Shown here piece by piece: positions 41,647-50,542 of a stretch of 64,000 bases of DNA (position 1 is the first letter of the stretch; each line of letters begins with the position of its first letter). A program made the position numbers and the translations under genes. Origin of the DNA: Halalkalibacter alkalisediminis (GTDB lineage Bacteria; Bacillota; Bacilli; Bacillales; Bacillaceae_D); assembly GCF_028610705.1 (NCBI RefSeq), contig NZ_JAQQWT010000002.1:124001-188000 (forward strand), read 5' to 3'. The notes beneath the pieces are model-generated. The model worked only from the letters and a program-made list of their open reading frames with translations. It did no database searches and had not been told where the DNA came from.

Positions 41647-42813
41647 TTATCTGACCTTTAATTGAATCGCGCTTGTGACACATTGAATGACTCTTTTTTG
41701 GTCGTCCTCACTTAGGTTTGACCCCGATGGCAGACAAATTCCTGTATGAAACAATTGTTCAGATACATTCTCAGTCTCACTATGAGGGTAGTATGTAGCT
41801 CCATCGAAAAGTGGTTGTAGGTGCAATGGTTTCCATACAGGGCGTGCTTCAATGTTTTCATCTGCCATTGTCTCAAGCAACGTCTTTACAGTAACTCCTG
41901 CTGCTATTTCATTTATCGTTAAAGAAGTAAGCCATCGATTTGATCTCGTATCTGTTAATTCAGGCATAAAATGCAGTCCAGGCAGCTGTCCGAGTTCATC
42001 ATAATATCGGTCAAACACTCTTCTTCTAGCCTCAACTCTTTCATCTAGAACAGCTAACTGTGATCTTCCTACTCCAGCTAATATATTGCTCATTCGATAG
42101 TTAAATCCAAGTTTGCTATGTTGATAATGTGGGGCTTGATCTCTTGCTTGCGTTGCTAAAAACCTTGCTTTTTGTAGGGCTTCACCATTATTTGAAATAA
42201 GCATGCCACCACCAGATGTAGTAATGATTTTATTGCCATTAAATGAGTAAATACCGAACTCGCCAAATGTTCCACTTGGTTTCCCCTTGTAAGCTGATCC
42301 AAGAGATTCTGCTGCATCCTCGATGATCGGAATATTGTACTCGTTACACAAAGTAACAATTTCATCCATTTTTGCACTTTGACCATACAAATTCACAACA
42401 ATTGCAGCTCTTGGAAGCTTCCCTTCAATAGATGCATCTACTAGTGCTTTTTCCAATGCCTGTGGTGACATGTTCCAAGTATCAGGTTCTGAGTCAATAA
42501 ACACCGGTTCTGCTCCTTGATAAAGAATAGGGTTGGCACTTGCGACAAATGTAAGACTCGAGCAAAAGACTCGGTCTCCATTTTTTACTTCTAATAAAGA
42601 AAGAGCCAAATGAATAGCTGCAGTGCCTGAACTTAAGGCTACAGCTTCATTGACTCCAACATAGTTAGCTATCTCTTTTTCAAAAGCATCGACATTTGGT
42701 CCTAGCGGGGCAATCCAATTTGTATCAAAAGCCTCTTTAATATACCTTTGTTCATGTCCACTCATATGTGGTGGTGAAAGGTAAACCTTAGTTTTATTGG
42801 ACAAGTCTATCAC
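41647..42813 (-). CDS. epsN: UDP-4-amino sugar aminotransferase EpsN
   Basis: A 388-residue PLP enzyme of the DegT/DnrJ/EryC1/StrS family, closely like B. subtilis EpsN: VYLSPPHMSGHEQRYIKEAFDTNWIAPLGP, EPDTWNMSPQALE, VVNLYGQSAKMDEIV and GIYSFNGNKIITTSGGGML, where the Lys binds PLP. It aminates the 4-keto sugar produced by EpsC. Together with EpsC and EpsM it makes UDP-N,N'-diacetylbacillosamine. Its start overlaps the end of epsM by 20 nt. Confidence 0.93.
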   Translation of the reverse strand: MIDLSNKTKVYLSPPHMSGHEQRYIKEAFDTNWIAPLGPNVDAFEKEIANYVGVNEAVALSSGTAAIHLALSLLEVKNGDRVFCSSLTFVASANPILYQGAEPVFIDSEPDTWNMSPQALEKALVDASIEGKLPRAAIVVNLYGQSAKMDEIVTLCNEYNIPIIEDAAESLGSAYKGKPSGTFGEFGIYSFNGNKIITTSGGGMLISNNGEALQKARFLATQARDQAPHYQHSKLGFNYRMSNILAGVGRSQLAVLDERVEARRRVFDRYYDELGQLPGLHFMPELTDTRSNRWLTSLTINEIAAGVTVKTLLETMADENIEARPVWKPLHLQPLFDGATYYPHSETENVSEQLFHTGICLPSGSNLSEDDQKRVIQCVTSAIQLKVR

Positions 42814-43441
42814 CTTCTTTCATTTTAACTTTGGCAGGAGTACCAACAGCTGTACAATTAGCAGGAATATGATTAATTACCGTTGCGCCAGCTCCGATAA
42901 TTGACCATTCACCAATTCTCACATTAGGAATAATGGTAGCTCCAGCACCTACATGAACACCTTCTTCAATTTGAACAGAACCGGTTAACGTTGCATTCGG
43001 TGAGATATGAACAAAATTGTCAATGTGATTATCATGTTCGATTACTGATCCGGTGTTAATAATTGAGTGATGACCAATCCGTGTAGAAGCATTTATGACT
43101 GCGTTAGGCATAATAACTGAGCCACATCCTATTTGAGCGCTAGGACTGAAGCAGGCTGTCGGATGTACTATGGTCATATACTTTTCATTTGGTAAAGCCA
43201 TCCTTTGAACAATTGATTTCCTAATGTGATTATCCCCAATTCCTACAACAAATTTTATATCCTCGAAATATTCAACTAATTTTTTAGTTGATTTTATAGG
43301 TCCCACATACATGCCATCAATGTTATTGAAATTGTTGTATTTATCATCTAAGTATCCGATAACTTCCATATCTTGATTTGAGCTAACAAGATCATGTATA
43401 ACTTTGCTATGCCCGCCTTGACCAATAATAACGACCTTCAT
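42794..43441 (-). CDS. epsM: Sugar O/N-acetyltransferase EpsM
   Basis: A 215-residue left-handed beta-helix acyltransferase (NeuD/PglD type). The N-terminal Rossmann-like part is [19 protein letters not shown]; the hexapeptide repeats include [39 protein letters not shown], and [24 protein letters not shown]. It acetylates the 4-amino group made by EpsN using acetyl-CoA. The His in IEHDNHI is the expected catalytic base. Start overlaps the end of epsL by 4 nt. Confidence 0.92.
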   Translation of the reverse strand: MKVVIIGQGGHSKVIHDLVSSNQDMEVIGYLDDKYNNFNNIDGMYVGPIKSTKKLVEYFEDIKFVVGIGDNHIRKSIVQRMALPNEKYMTIVHPTACFSPSAQIGCGSVIMPNAVINASTRIGHHSIINTGSVIEHDNHIDNFVHISPNATLTGSVQIEEGVHVGAGATIIPNVRIGEWSIIGAGATVINHIPANCTAVGTPAKVKMKEGDRLVQ

Positions 43442-44070
43442 TCATGACCACCACCCGCTTTGGTGTTTACCCCATTAAAGCGTTCCATTGTAGCATTTCC
43501 AGGTTGACTTATCCCTTCTGACTTAAATACTTTGTAGACAGTTAATAAGAGTATTTTCAAATCAAGAAGAAACGATTGATTCTTCACATACCAAACATCT
43601 AATTCGAACTTCTCTTCCCATGAGATTGCATTTCGACCATTTACCTGAGCCCAACCAGTTATACCAGGCCTGACCTCATGTCGTTTGCTTTGTTCTTTTG
43701 TATATAACGGAAGATACTCCATTAATAACGGTCTAGGTCCAACTAAACTAATATCGCCTTTGATAACGTTTAAGAGTTGTGGAAATTCATCTAAACTATA
43801 CTTTCTTAGTAACAGTCCAAAAGAAGTTAACCGTATATCGTCTGGCATTAACTCACCATTTGAATCTGTCTCACCTGTCATCGTTCTGAATTTATAAAGG
43901 TAAAATGGGCTGCCCTTTAATCCAGGACGTTCTTGTTTAAAAATAATAGGCTTACCAAGCTTAATTCTAATTAATATAGCAAGACAAAATATAATAGGTG
44001 ATAATAACAATACTAAAGACAACGAACCAAATAAATCAAAAGCTCTTTTCAGATTCATCACCGCTTTCAA
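43438..44070 (-). CDS. epsL: Initiating phosphoglycosyl transferase EpsL
   Basis: A 210-residue bacterial sugar transferase. A single reentrant hydrophobic segment ([18 protein letters not shown]) precedes [28 protein letters not shown], the DE-containing [28 protein letters not shown] and [13 protein letters not shown]. It transfers the phospho-sugar (probably diacetylbacillosamine-phosphate) to undecaprenyl phosphate and so starts each repeat unit. It is encoded next to epsM and epsN, the genes that make its donor. Confidence 0.93.
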   Translation of the reverse strand: MKAVMNLKRAFDLFGSLSLVLLLSPIIFCLAILIRIKLGKPIIFKQERPGLKGSPFYLYKFRTMTGETDSNGELMPDDIRLTSFGLLLRKYSLDEFPQLLNVIKGDISLVGPRPLLMEYLPLYTKEQSKRHEVRPGITGWAQVNGRNAISWEEKFELDVWYVKNQSFLLDLKILLLTVYKVFKSEGISQPGNATMERFNGVNTKAGGGHE

Positions 44071-44090
44071 CTAAAATGAAATTTTACTTA

Positions 44091-44255
44091 TTATGTATTT
44101 TTCGTATCTGCGTCTTGCATTGCTTCTAGCACGCCTTGTTTAATGTCTTTTATTAAATCTAGTGCTTTCAAATCTTCTGTTTCCTCTCCCTTTGTATAAA
44201 TGTTCATTAGAATGGTTTGTAATTGTTCTAGACTTAACTTCTCGGAAATATTCAT
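44091..44255 (-). CDS. Small hypothetical protein between epsG and epsL (54 residues)
   Basis: Start at ATG 44255 after GAAAGGCG; a longer frame reaches 44285 but overlaps the preceding gene and has no better signal. The product begins MNISEKLSLEQLQTILMNIY and is acidic and helical (EETEDLKALDLIKDIKQGVL), with no membrane segment. It lies within the eps operon, so it is presumably cotranscribed. It was not recognised as any known family; a binding partner or adaptor role for EPS enzymes is only a guess. Confidence 0.7.
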   Translation of the reverse strand: MNISEKLSLEQLQTILMNIYTKGEETEDLKALDLIKDIKQGVLEAMQDADTKNT

Positions 44256-44281
44256 TTTCTGACGCCTTTCTATTATATAAA

Positions 44282-45349
44282 TCAAAGATTTATGTAATTG
44301 CTTTTATAGAACATGTTTAAAGCAATAACATGTTCATAATAAAAATAAATAAAATAACAACCTAATATACCAAAGTAAACTATTTTTTGGTCTTTTTCTG
44401 CAAATAGCTTTACAATCCAAGAAACAAGAATTAACTGGTATAACCCGAAGTAAATAGAGAAACGAGCGAATATCCAATTTTGTGTCGAAATAATCATAAA
44501 TAGTAGGCTCAATACCGACATATTAACGATAACGTCACTTTTAGGATATATTTCTTTTAGTTTGTCTCTCCCTATAAATGCAAGCATAACCGGGGCTGCT
44601 GAAACTGCAACTCTAAGGAAATTTGCTCCTCCTTCTTGAAAATCACTGTACCCACCATACTGAGTATCTTCAATGGCTTTGAATAGCAAATCCATAAATT
44701 GATTAAAGCCCATTACAATTAGAATTGATAAGAAAAGCAAAAGAAATGTAACCTTTGACCAAGCAGGACTCCTAACAATGAAGTAAATTGGAATTAATAT
44801 CAGAGCAGTTTGATGAATGGTTGATGCCAGAAGTACAACTAGTAGGTACTTCTTAAAATCCCCATTAATAATAAATTTTGTTGCAGCAAATACAATTGCA
44901 GCAGCTAAATACTGTCGAATCCCATTCATTGATACTAAAAAATAACCGATCGTTATATAGACATATAAGCTTAACTCAAACATTCGAGAATAATGATATA
45001 ATGTCATGCCTATAAGAATATTAGTTAAAACTGCTGTTGTAAGTATCATTATTTGTGGATCTCTTGAAACTTGCTGTAAAAGCATTTGTAAGATATTAAA
45101 ACCAAAGTCTCCAGTAAAGTCGATTGTTTCCCAAGTAATATCGAATTCTCGATAAGAGTGCATATAATAATAAGTGTCACCAACGTTATTTCGAAGACCT
45201 GATACCAATATTAATGTTGTTAATGCCAAAAAAGCAAAAAATTTGTTAGCGTTAAATTGAGCTGGAATTAATTCGGTCTGCTTACCGATATACCTTGCGA
45301 ATAGCGACAACGCATAAACTAAAGATAGATTTATGTAAAATACAGTCAT
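44282..45349 (-). CDS. epsG: EPS polymerase-like membrane protein EpsG
   Basis: A 355-residue polytopic membrane protein of the EpsG family (Wzy-type polymerase role). About ten hydrophobic segments are visible; conserved features include LRNNVGDTYYYMHSYREF, MNGIRQYLAAAIVFAATKFI and SNLNxx-like periplasmic loops near GGYSDFQEGGANFLR. It probably links the repeat units after flipping. Its start lies 26 nt from the adjoining GT2 gene. Confidence 0.87.
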   Translation of the reverse strand: MTVFYINLSLVYALSLFARYIGKQTELIPAQFNANKFFAFLALTTLILVSGLRNNVGDTYYYMHSYREFDITWETIDFTGDFGFNILQMLLQQVSRDPQIMILTTAVLTNILIGMTLYHYSRMFELSLYVYITIGYFLVSMNGIRQYLAAAIVFAATKFIINGDFKKYLLVVLLASTIHQTALILIPIYFIVRSPAWSKVTFLLLFLSILIVMGFNQFMDLLFKAIEDTQYGGYSDFQEGGANFLRVAVSAAPVMLAFIGRDKLKEIYPKSDVIVNMSVLSLLFMIISTQNWIFARFSIYFGLYQLILVSWIVKLFAEKDQKIVYFGILGCYFIYFYYEHVIALNMFYKSNYINL

Positions 45350-45375
45350 ATGCGTTCTCCTCTCCCAAAGTATAT

Positions 45376-46284
45376 CTATGCATTACTATTTTTTAGAATC
45401 GTTACTTTATTTGTATTTTTAATGTATAAGTACAAACACAATCCAATAGGACTAGCCAGTATGGTAGTCACCTTACATGGCGATTCTATTACAAACCTTT
45501 TATTTTTAATCATCAAATTACTCGACACATAATGGATTGATTCTCTTAATCTATCCTTAAAAGTTGGTGCATGTTTCATTGCTACTTTTCGAAAATAGGA
45601 AAATCCATGGGGATTATTTTTGTATTGCTTAATAATATTCATACTCGATCCATCCTCTAAATACTCCACATGGCAAAGAACCTCATTCATGACGAGTAGA
45701 GGCTGAATTTGATCAATTAAAATGTATTTATAGCTGAGTGGGCAGTACTTTTCATCCTTAAATAATGGATAAGGTGGTGTTCTCTTAGTTAATTCAGTCC
45801 GGTAAACAATTTTTTTATCTCCTTTTACTTTATGAACCCCGTATAACCTTGTAAGAGTAGACTCCTTTATTTGCTCTGGTAGCCTTGTTCCGATAATTTC
45901 TCCATCTCGAGTTGCATCCAACCCAACAATTCCTGCATAGGAGTCATTTCCATTTTCTCTCCAGAAGCATAAGATCTTTTCAACTGCTTCATCTGACATA
46001 TAATCATCTGAGTCAATGCAAACATTTAATTCTGTCTCAATTAATTCATAAGCAGTATTATGTGCCCCGTGCATTCCTTGATTCTCTTGATAATGATAAT
46101 GGATTGTAATTTCCCCTTCTAACATCCATTTTTCAATAAGTTGTTTTGTTTCATCTGTTGAGCCATCATCAATGATTAGCCATATGAAATCTTTAACGGT
46201 TTGTCTCTTCAAACTTTCATAACAAAGATGTAGACAATATGCTCGATTGAATGTAGGTGTAAAAATAGTTAAACTCGGATTCAT
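45376..46284 (-). CDS. GT2-family glycosyltransferase
   Basis: A 302-residue GT-A enzyme: PSLTIFTPTFNRAYCLHLCYESLKRQT, WLIIDDGSTDETKQLIEKW, and the DxD site in LNVCIDSDDYMSDEAV. The C-terminal hydrophobic stretch (VTTILASPIGLCLYLYI) may associate with the membrane. Transfers a sugar to the repeat unit. Located 12 nt from the EpsF-like gene. Confidence 0.86.
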   Translation of the reverse strand: MNPSLTIFTPTFNRAYCLHLCYESLKRQTVKDFIWLIIDDGSTDETKQLIEKWMLEGEITIHYHYQENQGMHGAHNTAYELIETELNVCIDSDDYMSDEAVEKILCFWRENGNDSYAGIVGLDATRDGEIIGTRLPEQIKESTLTRLYGVHKVKGDKKIVYRTELTKRTPPYPLFKDEKYCPLSYKYILIDQIQPLLVMNEVLCHVEYLEDGSSMNIIKQYKNNPHGFSYFRKVAMKHAPTFKDRLRESIHYVSSNLMIKNKRFVIESPCKVTTILASPIGLCLYLYIKNTNKVTILKNSNA

Positions 46285-46296
46285 ACTGTTCCTCCA

Positions 46297-47421
46297 TTAA
46301 TTAGCTTGCTTTGTAAGTTGAATTTGACCGGAATAAAAGCCATATAGCCAGTCTGCCATGGTAACTGTATCGTAACCATTTTTTCTTAATTTCTCCGATG
46401 TATCCTTATGATCATAAGTTGAAGTAAGAATCACTTGAGCCCAAAATTTTGGTGACTTATTTAAGCTTACAAACTCAATTCTCTCAGTTACATCTGATTC
46501 AGAAGTGATTGAGTCTGAAACAATACATTTTAAACCAGCCGCTTGTGCTTCAACTAAAACAACTGGTAAACCTTCAAATAAAGAAGGGAATAAAAACAAG
46601 TCGAAGCCATGCATAATAGTTGAAATGTCTTCTCTAACACCCAAAAACAAAACCTGATCGGTTATACCTAACTCTGATGCTTTTTTTTCAATTGATGGAC
46701 GTAAGTGCCCTTCGCCTACTAGTACGAGAACAGCGTTTGTTTGTTGTTCGTGGACAGCTTTAAAGATATCGATTAAAAAATCATGATTTTTTTGTTTGTT
46801 GAATCGACCAATGTGACCAATGACCAACTTATCATCTATCTTTAACTTTTTTCTTATTTGATTACGAGCTGATTGATTAAATTTAAATTCATTTACGTTA
46901 ACAGCGTTATTTAAAACCAAATGCCTTGTTGAATTTGAAATTTCTTTTCCAAACAGCCATTCTCCAGCTTTTTGTGAGCAGGAAAAATAATCAGTAGGAT
47001 GATTTTTCATTACATTTCTGGCATAGATTCGAAAAGGTAACTTGATGTCTATAGCCAAATCACTGAGATGACTGTGAGCAATTCGACATGGGACATTTGC
47101 TTTGTTTGCAGCTCTTAAAACAAAACTACTATTTTCGTTAATATGGGAATGTACTACTTTGTACTCAAAATGAGAAGAAAAGAACTCATCAAGTAGTCTG
47201 AAGTATCTTTTATAATTCCCTGGCCGAATTTGAGGCATTCGATAAATATTACCACCAAGCTTTAAAATTTCATCATCATAATGCCCTTCTTCATTCCGGT
47301 GCACCATAAAATCAAATTGAATTTTTGTTCGATCCATTTGACGGTAATAGTTCATTAACATCGTTTCAAGCCCACCACGATTCATAATGGTGACAACTTG
47401 TAAGATTCTAATTGGCTCCAC
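46297..47421 (-). CDS. epsF: GT4 glycosyltransferase, EpsF-like
   Basis: A 374-residue GT-B enzyme resembling B. subtilis EpsF through MNRGGLETMLMNYYRQMDRTKIQFDF, HSHxN-type HSHINENSSFVLRAA, IGHIGRFNKQKNHDFLIDI and SLFEGLPVVLVEAQAAGLKCIVSDS (Glu-x7-Glu). Transfers a sugar during EPS repeat assembly. It sits in the same position relative to epsD as in other Bacillus eps operons, with one GT2 gene in between. Confidence 0.87.
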   Translation of the reverse strand: MEPIRILQVVTIMNRGGLETMLMNYYRQMDRTKIQFDFMVHRNEEGHYDDEILKLGGNIYRMPQIRPGNYKRYFRLLDEFFSSHFEYKVVHSHINENSSFVLRAANKANVPCRIAHSHLSDLAIDIKLPFRIYARNVMKNHPTDYFSCSQKAGEWLFGKEISNSTRHLVLNNAVNVNEFKFNQSARNQIRKKLKIDDKLVIGHIGRFNKQKNHDFLIDIFKAVHEQQTNAVLVLVGEGHLRPSIEKKASELGITDQVLFLGVREDISTIMHGFDLFLFPSLFEGLPVVLVEAQAAGLKCIVSDSITSESDVTERIEFVSLNKSPKFWAQVILTSTYDHKDTSEKLRKNGYDTVTMADWLYGFYSGQIQLTKQAN

Positions 47422-47431
47422 TATAATCCCC

Positions 47432-48499
47432 CTATCTTACGACCTTTCTTAACCACTCAATGCTCATAAGTAATAAAAAGAAACTAAGTGCCTTCCTTGT
47501 TTTCGCACAAAAATAGAACATTCTCCATAATAGCGAGAAATGTTGCAGATCAAAATGTTCAAAAGATCGTTTAATTGTTCTGTGATTTAAGATTGTATCT
47601 AAGTTTCTTATTTTAACTAAAATAGAAGATTGATTTGCTTTGCTAATTTCATTTAAACCTAGACCTAAAGTATTTAGACAGATCCTATTATTTAATGCCT
47701 CATAATACTGATCATTCAAGTCATTTTCTTCTAGGAACGATTCGATCTCAGAGAAAAGAGTTGACCATTTTTCAATTAGTTCAGTTTTATAACCAGTAGT
47801 AACTGAATTTTCATTTACTCTCCAATAATGATAATAAGGTTTATTAGTAAAAACAAACTTATTTGCATAATAAAATGCTTGAATATTAAAAAGAGAGTCT
47901 TCATTCGTTCCAATTTTATTTAAATCAGTGAACACAATGTGATTTTCCTTAATAACTTCAGTGCGATAGATTTTAGACCAAACGGTACCCCAAGCATCAA
48001 GTAACTCAGGATTAGCAATTTCTTCATTTAGAGGTCCAATTAGTCTTCTCATCATCTTAAGCTGTACCTCTTCATTGGTGTAAGTTACTTTTTCAGGAAG
48101 AGGGAAGTTCTTTACTTTTGAATGTTTCCCAAACTCTCTAGTATAAGAACACATTGAAATATCAGCATTTTCGACCAAAACCATTTGATACAATTGTTCA
48201 TACATGTGTTCGTCTACCCAGTCGTCAGGATCAACAAAGCCAATATAGCTTCCTCTTACTTTCTCAAGGCCTTTATTTCGAGCAGAGGATACACCCCCAT
48301 TTTCTTTATCTATAACAATAATACGTTCATCTTGTTTAGCATACTCTTTAAGAATTAGTAGGCTATTGTCAGTTGAACCATCGTTTACCGCTATAATTTC
48401 AATGTCTCTTAAGCGTTGTGATACTAAGCTATCAAGACATCTTTTAAGGTACTTTTCTACATTATAAATAGGCACGATGATACTGACTTTTGGGTTCAT
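47432..48499 (-). CDS. GT2-family glycosyltransferase (EpsJ-like)
   Basis: A 355-residue GT-A enzyme: VSIIVPIYNVEKYLKRCLDSLVSQRL, NDGSTDNSLLILKEYAKQD, YIGFVDPDDWVDEHMYEQLYQM and a later IGTNEDSLFNIQAFYYAN. The pattern is that of EpsJ-like enzymes. Starts inside the end of the EpsD-like gene with a 38-nt overlap, which indicates translational coupling. Confidence 0.86.
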   Translation of the reverse strand: MNPKVSIIVPIYNVEKYLKRCLDSLVSQRLRDIEIIAVNDGSTDNSLLILKEYAKQDERIIVIDKENGGVSSARNKGLEKVRGSYIGFVDPDDWVDEHMYEQLYQMVLVENADISMCSYTREFGKHSKVKNFPLPEKVTYTNEEVQLKMMRRLIGPLNEEIANPELLDAWGTVWSKIYRTEVIKENHIVFTDLNKIGTNEDSLFNIQAFYYANKFVFTNKPYYHYWRVNENSVTTGYKTELIEKWSTLFSEIESFLEENDLNDQYYEALNNRICLNTLGLGLNEISKANQSSILVKIRNLDTILNHRTIKRSFEHFDLQHFSLLWRMFYFCAKTRKALSFFLLLMSIEWLRKVVR

Positions 48500-49637
48500 T
48501 TTGTTCCTCCATATAACTTGAGTAAATCACATTTAATTCTTTCGTTGTCTGTTGTAAACTGTACTTCTTTACTACTTCAAGACTACCTACGCTAAGTTTA
48601 GTTAGAAGTTCCTTAGATTTATAAAGTTCTTTTAAATGGTCTGCAAATAATTGAATGTCTTCAGGATAGATTGTAAATCCATTTATTTGGTTCTTGATTA
48701 ACTCTGAATGCCCGCGATTCTCACTCGCCACCACCGGCAACCCACAAGCCATCGCTTCCATAATGTTAACTGGTAACCCTTCTCTTAAGCTAGATGCCAC
48801 CGCAATATCACAGGCTGGCAACAGTAGATCTATATCCTTCCGAAACCCTAAAAAGTCAATTTGTTCTATCACTTGCAGAGAGCGAGCCAGGTCCTTACAT
48901 TCACCCATCAAAGCTCCTTCACCAGCAAGTAAAAGACGAGCTTTTGGAAGCTCGTCTTTTACCATTGCAAGTGCTCTTATAAGAAGTTGTTGATTCTTGT
49001 TTTTGTTAAACTCAGCTGCATAGAACATAAGAAAATCTTCTTGACTAAAGCCTAATTTTATACGTTCTTCCTTTTTTTTGTCCTCACCAATCGGCTTAAA
49101 CCGTTCGGTGTCAATACCTACACCATGAACATGTTCAATTTCCATTGCCTTAAACCGATGTTTTGTAGCTAGGTAGAAATCCTCTGAATTAATCGTGATT
49201 AAGCTATCCGTGTATCTAGCTAAAAAACTCTCAATAGGATAGTAGACTAGCCAATTCATCAAAGGGGCTCCTTTACAAAAATGAAAACCATGAGCCGTAT
49301 AAATTACTTTCGTCCCTTTGTTTCTCGACTGGCGAGCTGCCAATCTTGCAAGCACACCTCCAAGTGGAGTATGACAATGAATCATATCATATTGATTTCC
49401 GTCTATAATTCTCTTCAGTTCGCTGTATGCTTTCACATTCGCTAGATTAAATGGCGATCGTTCAATCGGAATATCGAACTTCTTATCAGTAAAAGGCAAG
49501 TCAATCGTTCCTGAAGCCGCCACATGAACGTCCCACCCCTGTTCCTTAAACCATTTCATATAAGGTAGATGAAAGGCTTTGAAATGATAATCAACGGTTG
49601 CACAAAATAAGATTTTTTTCGCCACTGTTTTCACCAT
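48462..49637 (-). CDS. epsD: GT4 glycosyltransferase EpsD
   Basis: A 391-residue GT-B enzyme closely like B. subtilis EpsD: KKILFCATVDYHFKAFHLPY, HCHTPLGGVLARLAARQSR, YTAHGFHFCKGAPLMNWL and VASSLREGLPVNIMEAMACGLPVVA. It adds an early sugar to the lipid-linked primer. The start ATG follows an AAGGAATGG-like signal; the second in-frame start codon is also possible. Confidence 0.9.
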   Translation of the reverse strand: MVKTVAKKILFCATVDYHFKAFHLPYMKWFKEQGWDVHVAASGTIDLPFTDKKFDIPIERSPFNLANVKAYSELKRIIDGNQYDMIHCHTPLGGVLARLAARQSRNKGTKVIYTAHGFHFCKGAPLMNWLVYYPIESFLARYTDSLITINSEDFYLATKHRFKAMEIEHVHGVGIDTERFKPIGEDKKKEERIKLGFSQEDFLMFYAAEFNKNKNQQLLIRALAMVKDELPKARLLLAGEGALMGECKDLARSLQVIEQIDFLGFRKDIDLLLPACDIAVASSLREGLPVNIMEAMACGLPVVASENRGHSELIKNQINGFTIYPEDIQLFADHLKELYKSKELLTKLSVGSLEVVKKYSLQQTTKELNVIYSSYMEEQNEPKSQYHRAYL

Positions 49638-49644
49638 TCCTTGC

Positions 49645-50523
49645 CTATTTAATGAATTCTTTTTCCATTACTTTGGATAGGTACTCTAGTAAGTCGTATT
49701 TTAAATCATCACGCTGAAGCGCAAATTCAATCGTTGTTTGAATGAAGCCCATTTTTTCCCCAACGTCATATCGTGTACCCTCAAAGTCGTAAGCGTATAC
49801 GGCTTCGATTAAATTTAATGCGGCAATCGCGTCCGTTAATTGAATTTCTCCACCAGCACCAGGTTCTTGATTCCCTAAAATATCAAAGATTTTTGGACTA
49901 AGAATATAGCGTCCGAGTATCGCGAGGTTTGACGGTGCATCTTCTAACTTCGGCTTTTCAACCAAACTATTTACATTATAAAAGCGATCCCCCATTACCT
50001 TTCCATCAACGATCCCATATCTTGAAACATCTTCATCTCTTACCGTTTGGACACCTAGAACGGAAGCTTTATAGCGATCATATTGTTCGATCAGTTGTTT
50101 TAAACATGGTTTCTCTGCTCGGACAATATCATCGCCTAATAAAACGGCAAATGGTTCGTTGCCGATAAATTTACGAGCACACCAGATCGCGTGACCTAGT
50201 CCCTTAGGTTCTTTTTGACGAATATAATGAATGTCTACAAGTTTTGAAGATTTTTGGACTTCATTAAAAAGCTCGATTTTCCCTTTACTTAGTAGGTTTT
50301 GTTCAAGTTCAAAAGAGTTATCGAAATGATCTTCAATCGCTCGTTTCCCTTTTCCTGTTACAATGATAATGTCTTCAATTCCTGATTCAACTGCTTCCTC
50401 AACAATGTATTGAATCGTTGGTTTATCAACGATTGGTAGCATTTCCTTAGGCATAGCTTTGGTAGCTGGTAGAAATCTTGTTCCTAGTCCCGCTGCGGGG
50501 ATAATGGCTTTTTTTACTTTCAT
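49645..50523 (-). CDS. gtaB: UTP-glucose-1-phosphate uridylyltransferase (GtaB/GalU)
   Basis: A 292-residue nucleotidyltransferase: [45 protein letters not shown] and [17 protein letters not shown], with VLLGDDIV as the metal site. It forms UDP-glucose from UTP and glucose-1-phosphate and supplies UDP-sugars to the surrounding glycosyltransferases. A shorter paralogue lies at 62.0 kb. Full length for GtaB. Confidence 0.93.
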   Translation of the reverse strand: MKVKKAIIPAAGLGTRFLPATKAMPKEMLPIVDKPTIQYIVEEAVESGIEDIIIVTGKGKRAIEDHFDNSFELEQNLLSKGKIELFNEVQKSSKLVDIHYIRQKEPKGLGHAIWCARKFIGNEPFAVLLGDDIVRAEKPCLKQLIEQYDRYKASVLGVQTVRDEDVSRYGIVDGKVMGDRFYNVNSLVEKPKLEDAPSNLAILGRYILSPKIFDILGNQEPGAGGEIQLTDAIAALNLIEAVYAYDFEGTRYDVGEKMGFIQTTIEFALQRDDLKYDLLEYLSKVMEKEFIK

Positions 50524-50542
50524 GCGCTAAGCACTCCTTTAA

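Noticed and set aside
45350-45532. 60-residue plus-strand open frame at the epsG/GT2 junction
   Set aside because: Lies opposite a real gene and reads as a hydrophobic shadow; no start signal.
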